A DNA stretch of 64,000 bases from Riptortus pedestris (taxonomy: Eukaryota > Arthropoda > Insecta > Hemiptera > Alydidae), in the NCBI GenBank assembly GCA_019009955.1, contig CM032228.1:256397501-256461500 (forward strand). The letters run 5' to 3'. The translations under genes were made by a program, and so were the position numbers. Under the pieces are notes generated by a model. The model made no database searches. It was not told where the DNA came from and saw only the letters and a program-made list of their open reading frames with translations. Shown here one piece after another: positions 55,248-64,000 of the stretch (within the stretch, counting starts at the first letter, position 1; each line of letters begins with the position of its first letter).

Positions 55248-56036
55248 TCGTCATGCAGGGGCTGCGTAAACTAAGCAGATTTCTCTCGTGAAGATTATTA
55301 ATTGATAAATCTACACAGGGCCGGCTCAAGGCAAAATACTGACCCGGGCAAACAACCGTTTTGTCGCCCCCCCCCCTAAAAAAGGGGGGTCCGGAAATTT
55401 GTTCAAAATAGGGTTTAGAATACTGAGTTTTGAGGCATCTTAAGTGGTAGTTATCAATCAAAATATTATCACATTTTCAAGTGAAAAGATAAGATGACTG
55501 AAAAAGTATGTAGGCCATCACCTTTTTGCATACGTTATAGTAGGCTATACGTAATACATTGTGTGTTTTTGAGTTAGCTTATATTAAAAAAGTTTATAAA
55601 AGAAATTTACGCAAGAGAATACAAAATATTAACTTGTATAAAATCGAAAACGAAATTTTTCACTACTTGGGCGTTTGGTCGCCCCCCTGGCTGCGTCGCC
55701 ACGGGCAGCCGCCCGGCCCTTAAGCCCCCCTGAACCTACATACTGCTAGCACAAAACCACCCTGAATATTAAGTGAATAAATACAAATGGTAATAAGAAA
55801 TCTCTCCCCTGCCAGCGGAAACCGACTCAAATGTAAGTGCAACGGCTCACCGGAAAGAAATGCAATTACTGAAATATATAACATATTCATTTTATTGAAA
55901 ACTATTTACTATATCTAGTACTGTAATTTATAATCAATCAGAATTTGCCCGCCGGGAGAGGAAAATTTCTAATTAACGTTTGTATTTATTCACCTAATAT
56001 TCACGGTGTTTTTGTGTTAGCAGTATGTGGGTTTAT
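55248..56036 (-). mobile_element. Reverse family A 3' module split by a hAT MITE
   Basis: Starts with a mutated ATCGTCATGCAGGGGCTGCG hairpin and AAGCAGATTTCTC, is interrupted at 55316-55732, then continues TACTGCTAGCACAAAACCAC and AAATACAAATGGTAATAAGA as in the copy at 10562. A forward 3' piece (about 55950-56036) is fused at the right. Confidence 0.75.
55316..55732. mobile_element. hAT-type MITE (417 bp)
   Basis: Begins CAGGGCCGGCTCAAGGC and ends CTTAAGCCCCCCTG; both ends start CAGGG when read inward. Flanked by an 8-bp duplication AATCTACA / AACCTACA (55308-55315, 55733-55740). An 8-bp duplication with CAGGG ends is typical of hAT elements. GC-rich ends (C-runs at 55367-55375, CCGCCCGG) contrast with an AT-rich centre. 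No transposase. Confidence 0.88.
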
Positions 56037-56041
56037 CTATT

Positions 56042-56822
56042 ACTAGCTAAGGTACCCGGCTTCGCTCGGGAATTCATTTGAGGTTTAATGATGATGGTAT
56101 TTTTTTTGGCAAGCCTTTACTTTCCACAATATTTTTCCGTCTTTGCCGTGGATTTGTTAATAATAAAAGTATTTGTTATGTAAGGTTTCACTGTCCACAA
56201 TATTTTTATATTTCCCGTCTCCTGTGTATGTAGTTTTTTTTATAATTCTTAATCATAGAAAGTATTCTGTCCGCCAAATTATGTTTTAATTAAACTTCCT
56301 TTCCCTTGTTACGGTACAAAGACCAACAGTGACTGAAAACCGAACAGAAAATGTAATATATAGCGAATTTTTATTTTAGGCTTCTCTTATAACCCCTTCT
56401 CCTCCCGTTTGAACCTATAAAATTGAATATAGCTTATAATCGTTTAAGAATTAATGCTAATTCACATGCCGAGTTGTGTCAAGTTCCGTTCAATCGCTAG
56501 TGCCAAATACAATACCGTTTTAGTTTTCAGTGGTATATCTCGACTATACTTAGTATACGACAAAAGTAAACATAACAAAAGTTACTCTGAATAATAAAAT
56601 AAACAACTTTTGTCATGTACATACTTGCCGAAAAACCAATAGGAAACGAAATTTCATTATTTTTAATTTCATGGCTCCCTTACAACCCCCACTCCTGTTC
56701 GTCTCAGAGAAATATATAGTGTCCTATGTCCGTCTCCTGGCTCTAAGCTACCTCCTCACCAATTTTCAGCCATATCGGTAACGCCGTTCTTCAGTTATAA
56801 ATAGTGTAACTAACACGACTTT

Positions 56823-56870
<48 letters not shown>

Positions 56871-57290
56871 TTAATTAGATTAGATTAGATTATTACAGAG
56901 GAGTTAGTGCTAACACACATACCGAGTTTTGTTAAGTTCCATTCAATTGTTAGAGAGCAATAAAACTGTCGGCTCCCGCTTTGCTTTTTAGTGTATATCT
57001 CGTTTCTGCTTTGTTATAAAACAAAAGTGAATATAACAAACGTTACTCTAAATAACAAAATAAACAGCTTTTGTTATGTGCATATTTGCCAAAAACCCAA
57101 TAGGAAACGAAATATCGCTATTTTTAATTTCAGGCCTCCCTTATAACCCCCACTCCTGTTCGTCTCAGAGAAATAAATAGTATCCTATGTCCGTCTCCTG
57201 GCTCTAAGCTACCTCCTCACCAATATTCAGCCATATCGGTAAAGCCGTTCTTGACTTATAAATAGTGTAACTAACACGACTTTCTTTTAT
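56042..57290 (+). mobile_element. Family B repeats with tail type 3 (two in tandem)
   Basis: First copy ACTAGCTAAGGTACCCGGCT (56042) ending GTGTAACTAACACGACTTTC then TTTTTTATATATA (about 56830); a second, 5'-truncated one (about 56890-57290) ends with the same tail. The tail has CTGGCTCTAAGCTACCTCCT and CAGCCATATCGGTAA, unlike tail types 1 and 2. Confidence 0.78.
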
Positions 57291-57311
57291 ATATATCGAT
57301 TAATCGTCATG

Positions 57312-57352
57312 AGGGAAATCTGCTTAGTTTGCGCAGCCCCAGCGTGAAGGAC
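57312..57352 (+). mobile_element. Family A, 3' end fragment
   Basis: GGGAAATCTGCTTAGTTTGC then GCAGCCCCAGCGTGAAGGACT; the hairpin has one mismatch. Confidence 0.65.
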
Positions 57353-57755
57353 TCTATTTCTTTAAAATGTGAATGAATAATATTTTTATTAAACGTGAAA
57401 GGAAACGTTATCTTAGCCACAGGCGTTACCGTGACGTTTAGCTTTTCGGTAGATGGTGACATTAGATGGAGAAGAAAGCGGATTATGTTAATATGGCCAA
57501 AACAGGTGGTGTTGTGAAGGGCTTACCCTGTTGTATTGGTGAAGAGTTGCTCTAGGGACGACTGTACTCCCATGCTCATGGTTGACTGTTGACTGTCTGG
57601 GCTATGTCAACACTTACTGTAATTACCAGATGGACAATTAGCTGTAATGAGCCAGCATCGCTGTCTGACCTCTCGCCATTGCTGCACTTCAAAGGGATGC
57701 CGCACAAGGCAGATAACTTACAGTCACCACAAGGATACACTTACTCCGCAAAATT
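57353..57755. other. Unclassified interval
   Basis: Non-repetitive and GC-moderate. The 78-codon open frame at 57589-57825 has no recognised domain and overlaps family A. Confidence 0.3.
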
Positions 57756-57879
57756 AGCTATTCTACTCATGACGCGATTTTCGGAAAATGTCCTCAGATA
57801 TCCGTCGATCCTACCAAGGAGATGACGAAAATGAGGTATCGTCAAAATTATATACTTATAATTTTGAACGGCTGTTTAA

Positions 57880-58222
57880 AAATCGACGTAAAATAGTAAA
57901 GTAGTATTTAAAAAATCGTCGTAAAATAGTAAAGTAGTATTTAAAAAATCGTCGTAAAATAGTATAGTAGTATTTAAAAAGACGTCGTAAAATAGTAAAG
58001 TAGTATTTAAAAAATCGTCGTAAAATAGTATAGTAGTATTTAAAAAGACGTCGTAAAATAGTAAAGTAGTATTTAAAAAATCGTCGTAAAATAGTATAGT
58101 AGTATTTAAAAAATCGTCGTAAAATAGTATAGTAGTATTTAAAAAGACGTCGTAAAATAGTAAAGTAGTATTTAAAAAATCGTCGTAAAATAGTATAGTA
58201 GTATTTAAAAATAGTAGTAAAA
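57880..58222 (+). repeat. 33-bp minisatellite (about 10 copies)
   Basis: Unit includes TTTAAAAAATCGTCGTAAAA then TAGTAAAGTAGTA, with alternates AAGACGTCGT and AGTATAG distributed in a partly alternating order. It takes the place of the TA core in a family A copy. Confidence 0.93.
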
Positions 58223-58499
58223 TATTCTTACCGCTCTTGCTGTCGCAATTTTCGTCTATTAATTAAAAAACTCGACATTTAATCGTTTTTTCAACATGGA
58301 TCTAGTTCTAGTTATAAAATTCGGAATATATCCGTTATTATACGTCGGATCGCAAAATTCTATATAACCAATCTTATCGAAAATTTAAGTGCCTTTAAAT
58401 GTTGTTATACCCATTATTTTCTCTAATGTGAATATTAACCAAGATACTTGGATTTTACAGTTTTCAGCCTCCAGAGTAAACCCCCACTTTATACAACGT

Positions 58500-58680
58500 G
58501 GGTCGGGTTCTCTGCAGGTTACCACCCTTTTCTAGCCAGGGTGGGACTAAGGATTTTATTTAATGAATTCCATCACTAAATAAATTCCTATTGGCCAGAC
58601 AGGGAATGGAACTCGCCACTCTAGGTTTACCATGTGAGATTAAGGTCAACGCTTTAACTCACATGGCTAACCTGAGCCCC
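58500..58680 (-). mobile_element. tRNA-derived SINE, copy 2
   Basis: The complement of copy 1: begins (minus) GGCTCAGGTTAGCCATGTGA at 58678, has GAGTTCCATTCCCTGTCTGG (box B-like) and ends near the GGTAACCTGCAGAGAACCCG block. An (ATA)n run lies at its head side. Confidence 0.82.
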
Positions 58681-59500
58681 ATAATAATAATAAACAGATA
58701 TATAAACATTAACATACTCGATATTTAACTAATTCCTTGAACACTACAGATTATGTTTGTTATTGACTGAAATCCGACCTCAAATGGGGGGGGGATTAAT
58801 TTTTGTTTGGTCGTTGCCCAACACTTTATTCCATCGTTTTATAAATAGAAATAAAGATGAAGTTGGTTAATTGCAGAAGGAAAGTGAGAGGGGTGGTTTA
58901 GTGGGGGGTGGGGGAATTTGGAATTTTTGAAATATTTCCATTACTATAAATCGGATCGACAACTGGCACATTACTAATCTTATTGCAAATAAAATAACTT
59001 ATAAATGTTGTTATATACGTTCTTTCTCTTTGGCATTTATTAACCGAGATATTTGCATGTTAAATTTTCAGCCTTCCATAAGCCCCCCTACTTTCTGATC
59101 GCTCGTCAATCATAATACAATATATTATTAACCGTCTTATTTCAAGCTGAAATGCCAAATATTGTGTTCAACATATCATTTCTAGACGAAATACGTGCAA
59201 ATACTTCCTGATGACCCAGCCCCCCCCCCGTCTTTTGTTCTTAGACTACTAAAATTAGAGTGATTGAGGTGAAAATTAACCTGATTCGTTATAAATTACA
59301 GTATTACATATAGTAAATAGTTTTCAATAAAATTAATAAATTATATTAAAAAATATTTCAGTAATTTTCATTCCGGTCACGAAAATTTCTGTAGGTTGTA
59401 AACTGAATTTCTCATTGTCATTTGCATTTGTTCACTTAAGTTAAGTGTTTCCAGTATGTAGATTTATCTATTGTGAAACTTCACCTGGGAAATATGTTTT

Positions 59501-59902
59501 CAATCATTTGATATAATAAGAAAGGCGCGGGGAAACTGTGCTTCTTCCCTTTTCTCAATTTCCAAGAGGAAAATGTTTTTGGGCGTTGATAGAAAGGAAG
59601 AAAGTAAAGTGGTAGGTAATCGCTGGCTGGGAAATGCTTTCCCTGAGGCGGAAAGGAAATGGTTGGAAGACCTCCGACACCGCCCCCCCGGAATATGATT
59701 TTATTTTTAATCTAATGTACTCCCCTCTGGCAGATAAAATGAAAAAAAATCTCTTCTAGTTTCAAACCCACTCAGAATAATATAAAGATTTTTCATCTCT
59801 CGCCAGAATATAATAAGCCACAGGGGCTGAATAAAACTTAACTAGTACTTCACCGAAGAATTCCCCCCTCTCCCACTGTATTTCTCGCTTCAAATAATTA
59901 AA
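59501..59902. other. Unclassified interval
   Basis: Non-repetitive, partly GC-rich. No gene recognised. Confidence 0.3.
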
Positions 59903-61803
59903 ATTCCGTCATGCAGGGGCTGCATAAACTAAGCGGATTTCCCACGTGAAGTTTTACAATAAATAAATCTACATACTGGAGACAGTAGTAGAAACATGTC
60001 TCTAAACTAATTTCACGAGAGCCGAACAGTTACGGAAACGGCCGAACTACCTTTCGGGGGATACACTCTAATGGACATCAGCCGATCTCATCACTCCCGT
60101 TATCCCCACACACTCAATACAAATGCAAATATCTCGGTTAATGTTCAAGATAGAGAATAAATGAATATTCCAATATTTATAGTAAACTTAATTTGCAATA
60201 ATTGATTCTGTACAAGTTTTCGATCTGACGTATAGTAACGGAGATATTTCGAATTTTCGAAAATCCCAACTCTTAACCGCTCCTCCCTCAGGCCCCATTA
60301 ACGAACTTGATCATTCATTTTAGATAAACTTATTAAATATCGAGTTTTGTAAAGATCAAAAAAACTTTGAGACCACTTTAGCGATATATATATAAAATTG
60401 TAACCTCTGTCTGTACATTGATTTTTTTCGCGAAATTTCACGATAACTTTTCGTTTCACATGTCATAGACACCATATCTGCATTTTGTTTCTTTCGTGTA
60501 TGTTTGTTTGTTTGTTTGTTACCTTTTCACGCATAAACGGCTGAACCGAATTTTATGAAACTTGGTATGTATATTACTACTAACCCAACTTAGACTTTAG
60601 GCTATATTAATTTTCTCTGAGACGAACAGGAGTGGGGGTTATAAGGGAGGCCTGAAATTAAAAATAGTGATATTCCGTTTCCTATGCTTTTTCAGCAAAT
60701 ATGCACATAACAAAAGTTGTTTATTCTGTAATTTAGAGTAACTTTTGTTATATACACTTTTGCCATATACGGAAGTATAAATGAGATATATGCTAAAACC
60801 TATAGCGGAAGTGAGCAATTTTATTTGGGACAAAAGACCCTACCGAAAAAAATAAAACTCGGTATGTGTATTAGTACTAACGCCTTCATTATAATAGGCT
60901 ATACTAACATTTCTAGGGACGGGCAGGAGTGGGGGTTATAAGGAAGGCCTGAAATTAAAAATAGCGATATTTCGTTTCCTATAGCTTTTTCAGCAAATAT
61001 GCACTTAACAAAAGTTAATTATTTTGTTATTTAGAGTAACTTTTGTAATATGCACTTTTGCCGTATACGGAAGCATAAATTAGTTATACGCTATAAACTT
61101 AAGCGGGAGTCCACAATTTTATTTGGCACTAAAGACTCAACCGAATTAAACCAAACTCGGTATGTGAATTAGTACTAACGCCTTCATTATAATAGGCTAT
61201 ACTAACATTTCTAGGGACGGGCAGGAGTGGGGATTATAAGGGAGGCCTGAAATTAATAATAATGATTTCCTATTGGGGTTTCGGCCAATATGCACATAAC
61301 AAAAGTTTTTTATTTTGTTATTTAGAGAAATTTCCTCAACACTTCTTTTCAATATGAACTACCAGGTACCTCACCTGAAAAAATTAATTCAAATGTATGT
61401 CAATATTTTCTCCTTAATAATTCAAATGTATGCATAATGCACAGTAGACGGGAAATATGACAATATGCAGAACAGTGAAGTCTTACATAAAAAAATAATT
61501 TTATTACTAACAAATGCCAACAACGGGTATTAACTCTAAACACTGGAACGGGTAAATGTCAAAATATTGTGCAAAGTAAAGCCTGCTAAAAAATACCATC
61601 ACCATTCAGCCTCAAATGAATTCCCGAGCGAAGCCGGGTATCTGAGCTAGTTATAATATATATATATACATACATACACACAGTTTTGAACGGACCTCAT
61701 ATTCGTCAACTCCTATGCAGAATCGATGGACACTTGAAGACAAATTTCAAAAATCGAGTCATCACTACGACCTAAATAGCTGATTTCACTTAAGGGAGAT
61801 CTG
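59903..61803 (-). mobile_element. Family A copy split at its core by a complete family B
   Basis: The 3' half runs from ATTCCGTCATGCAGGGGCTG at 59903 to GACCACTTTAGCGATATATA at about 60390. The 5' half runs from CAGTTTTGAACGGACCTCAT at 61680 to AGGGAGATCTGCT at 61803. Family B fills the TA core between them. Confidence 0.85.
60394..61650 (-). mobile_element. Family B, complete reference copy (about 1.26 kb)
   Basis: Reads inverted from AAAATTGTAACCTCTGTCTG to GAAGCCGGGTATCTGAGCTA. It includes tail type 1, three internal unit cores (about 60626, 60930 and 61228, each with GGAGTGGGG) and the full 5' region. Both ends lie in TA repeats. Confidence 0.88.
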
Positions 61804-61805
61804 CT

Positions 61806-62477
61806 AAAATGCAAATATCTCGGTTAATATTCAAGATAGAGAAATTATGTATATGACAATATAACTAGTGCATTTATTGAGCAATACGAATGGTTATAAG
61901 TAGCAAAACTCGCTTAGTATTTGAGTTTATTATGATTCATCCCATTCCACTTTTTGCTACTATGCCTAATTGGGACGGGTTATCTACAGGTTACCACCCT
62001 TTTCTAGCCAGGGTGGGAGGAAGGATTTTGTTTAGCGAGTTCGTCTCTAAATAAATTTCTTTTTTACCCAGGCGGGGATCGAACTCGCCACTCTATGAGA
62101 AACTAGGTTCCTATGGTTTCCTCTAGGCCAACGCTTCAACTCACATGATTTTAGAGAAAATGTATAGAACTGCAATTGTAAAGCATCAATAGCTAAACAA
62201 GACTTGTCCTTCACACTGTAAAAGTTCAATGAAACAAATATTCGGTATTTTATCCAAGAATAGAGAAGTTCATAATAAAACTGCTTATTTTTAATGTGAC
62301 ACGAGTAGAAGTGGGGGTTTGCTGTAGGCTGAAAACTAAACAAATTCAAATATCTCGGTTTATATTCAAGATAGAGAATAAATGTATATAACAATATTTG
62401 TAGTACATATAATTTGGAATATGAATGGCTCTATATCATTTTTCCATTCAGGTTATAATAACTGAAATATTTGGAAA
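61806..62477 (-). mobile_element. Reverse family A interior pieces with SINE copy 3
   Basis: ATGCAAATATCTCGGTTAAT at 61810 and, after the SINE, GTAGAAGTGGGGGTTTGCTG and CTCGGTTTATATTCAAGATA at 62310-62375, in reverse order. Cut at the right by the forward copy at 62480. Confidence 0.6.
61968..62150 (-). mobile_element. tRNA-derived SINE, copy 3
   Basis: Same family as 42057-42293. On the minus strand AATCATGTGAGTTGAAGCGT (box A region), GAGTTCGATCCCCGCCTGGG, a near-perfect RNA polymerase III box B, and the shared CTGGCTAGAAAAGGGTGGTA 3' body. Confidence 0.8.
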
Positions 62478-62479
62478 TT

Positions 62480-62596
62480 AACAGATTTACCTTAAGGGAA
62501 ATCAGCAATTGAGGTCGTACTCATGACGCGATTTTCGAAATTTTTCTTCAAATGTCAACCTAGGAGATGACGAAAATGAGGTCATTTCAAAACTAA

Positions 62597-62649
<53 letters not shown>

Positions 62650-63462
62650 TAGAGGGAGAGAGAGAGAGATAGATATAAATATAGATATAGATAGATCTAT
62701 ATATATCTGTATGTTACCGCTACCGTAATTTTTGTCTTACCGTTTCCAAACTTGATATTTCGTCGTTTTATGTAACAATAAAGATCAAGTTCGTTGACTG
62801 AAAAAATCAGAAAAGTGGGAGGGGGGGGGGGTAGAGGGGGGAGTTTAGGTACTATACGAAAAAGTGTATAGAACCAAACCTATAGCAACTTAAATTGACT
62901 ATAATTATTGTTATATAAATTTATTCTCTATCTTCAATAGTAACTGAGATATTTGCATTTTTCAGTTTTCAGCCTTCAGCAAATCCCCACTTCTACTCGT
63001 GTTACATAAACAAATCTCTGTTATATAATAAACCACATTATTCGAAGCGTAAATACCAACTATTGTATTCAAGAGACATTTATTATACGAGACAGACGCT
63101 AATATGCTCTGGTGATCCCCCGTCTTAAATGTTTGACTACTTAAACTTGATTGATTGAGATAAACATTATTCTGATTTATTATAAATTACAGTACTAGAT
63201 ATAGCAAATAGTTATCAATAAAATGAATATGTTATATTCTGATATGTTTCAGTTATTGTTTTTCTTCCCGCTGATCCATTGGCAGACCTGTTTGTTTACA
63301 TTTGAGTCGCTTCCCACCGGGAGGGGTGAGATTTCTTATTACCATTTGTAGTTATTCACCTAATATTCACGATAGTGTTGTGTTAGCAGTGTGTAGGTTT
63401 ATCTATTATTAATCTTCACGAAGGAAATCTGCTTAGTTTTCGCAGCCCCTGCGTGACGGACT
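62480..63462 (+). mobile_element. Family A, complete long-form copy (983 bp)
   Basis: 5' ACAGATTTACCTTAAGGGAA (one terminal base changed), core with (TA)n, GAGA and GATA repeats at 62598-62700, G-run at 62821-62830, long 3' module, and CGCAGCCCCTGCGTGACGGA then CT. An extra short-form 3' fragment follows at 63478-63642. Confidence 0.85.
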
Positions 63463-63642
63463 TTTTATTAATTGTAACGGTTGAGGTGAGATCGGCTAAC
63501 TTCGGGTCTAGTCGTGAGTTTCCGTCAAAAGCTAGTGCGGCCGTTTCCGTAACTGTTCGGCTCTCGAGAAATTTCGCTATTGAAAAACTGCACGTGGGAA
63601 ATCTGCTTAGTTTACGCAGCCCCTGCAGGACGGACTTTCTAA

Positions 63643-64000
63643 CTTTTTCGAAAAATGTCTTCAAACGCCCAAGCATACCTCAGGCCATTGAAATCGCTGA
63701 GAACATTCTCCATAGTGAAAGTGAGTATTTCAAGGAAAGAGATGGCAGAACAGCTAATTAGAGTGGGACAGTGAAGAGTTGTTGGAAAGAGAGAGACTCT
63801 TGCAACATCTTCAAAGGAAAACACCGCAACTAGTCTACTCTAGCACATTTCTTAAAATTATATTCATTTCAAGCAAACCTTAGCGATTAAATATTAACTA
63901 TTGATGTTAAAATATTTGTTAATATATTTAAACCACTTCAAATTTCTCAATACTTTTTTTTTTAATTTCAACTCCTCCCTCTCCCTGGTCCCATTTCAGC
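63643..64000. other. Unclassified end of window
   Basis: Open frames on both strands overlap family A and have no recognised domain. The last 50 bases (CCTCCCTCTCCCTGGTCCCA) resemble a reverse family A G-rich segment. Confidence 0.35.

Larger units (their letters stand above)
57756..59500 (+). mobile_element. Family A copy with 33-bp array in the core and a SINE insertion
   Basis: Forward 5' region (CTACTCATGACGCGATTTTC, ATCCGTCGATCCTACCAAGG), then the 33-bp array where the TA core should be, then CTTACCGCTCTTGCTGTCGC and onward. A SINE lies at 58500-58680. Further forward interior sequence to about 59500 probably belongs to a second copy. The 3' hairpin is missing. Confidence 0.65.

Overview
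This is an AT-rich eukaryotic window, almost entirely transposable elements and tandem repeats. The mix of Helentron-like non-autonomous elements, Penelope-like elements, mariner, Tc3-like, pogo-like, piggyBac-like, hAT and several non-LTR retrotransposon remnants, plus one exon of an apparently secreted protein, fits a large, repeat-rich arthropod genome, most likely an insect. The species cannot be named from the sequence. Nothing bacterial (operons, Shine-Dalgarno sites, CRISPR, rRNA, protein-coding islands) was seen. No complete host gene is present. The best host-gene evidence is a 151-nt exon on the minus strand at 35873-36023, with consensus splice sites, a start codon and a signal peptide.

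The dominant sequence is 'family A', about 40 full or partial copies in both orientations. It has a 5' end AGCAGATTTCCC followed by a near-perfect palindrome, a (TA)n core, a subterminal inverted copy GGGAAATCTGCT near the 3' end, a 3' hairpin ACGCAG-CCC-CTGCGT and the terminus GACGGACT, inserted at T-rich TT sites. These are the traits of HINEs (Helentron-associated elements such as Drosophila DINE-1). 'Family B' begins with ACTAGCTCAGATACCCGG, carries internal tandem units of about 300 bp, ends in one of three alternative tails, and sits in TA microsatellites, including the (TA)n cores of family A.

Layout. 1-6.8 kb: family A and B copies and LINE fragments. 7.1-9.2 kb: a 26/52-bp satellite containing a piggyBac-type MITE. 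9.2-13.4 kb: family A copies and a LINE tail. 13.9-16.1 kb: a Tc3-like element containing a solo LTR. 16.5-17.5 kb: a Penelope-like element with inverted terminal repeats. 18.5-19.1 kb: a long CT tract. 19.3-21.0 kb: family B pieces. 21.7-24.0 kb: one family A copy holding a piggyBac-like element and a 21-bp array. 24.4-25.7 kb: mariner. 25.7-27.8 kb: family B. 28.3-30.0 kb: a Penelope-like element split by family A. 30-35.7 kb: family B, family A and LINE pieces. 35.9 kb: the host exon. 36.2-37.1 kb: an LTR-like region with a 29-bp array. 37.2-42.5 kb: A, B, a decayed repeat-encoded protein and a SINE. 42.5-43.6 kb: a LINE tail and a 40-bp array. 45-49.5 kb: nested family A, a foldback element and a 105-bp higher-order repeat. 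50.3-53.8 kb: an 18-bp satellite inside a family A copy, split by a pogo-like element. 54-64 kb: A and B copies, a hAT MITE, a 33-bp array and two more SINEs.

Nested insertions allow much of the order of events to be read. A recurring theme is that family A copies sit beside or contain tandem arrays at the position of their 5' palindrome, core or 3' hairpin, which suggests they seed minisatellites. Most open reading frames are products of microsatellites and satellites and are not genes.
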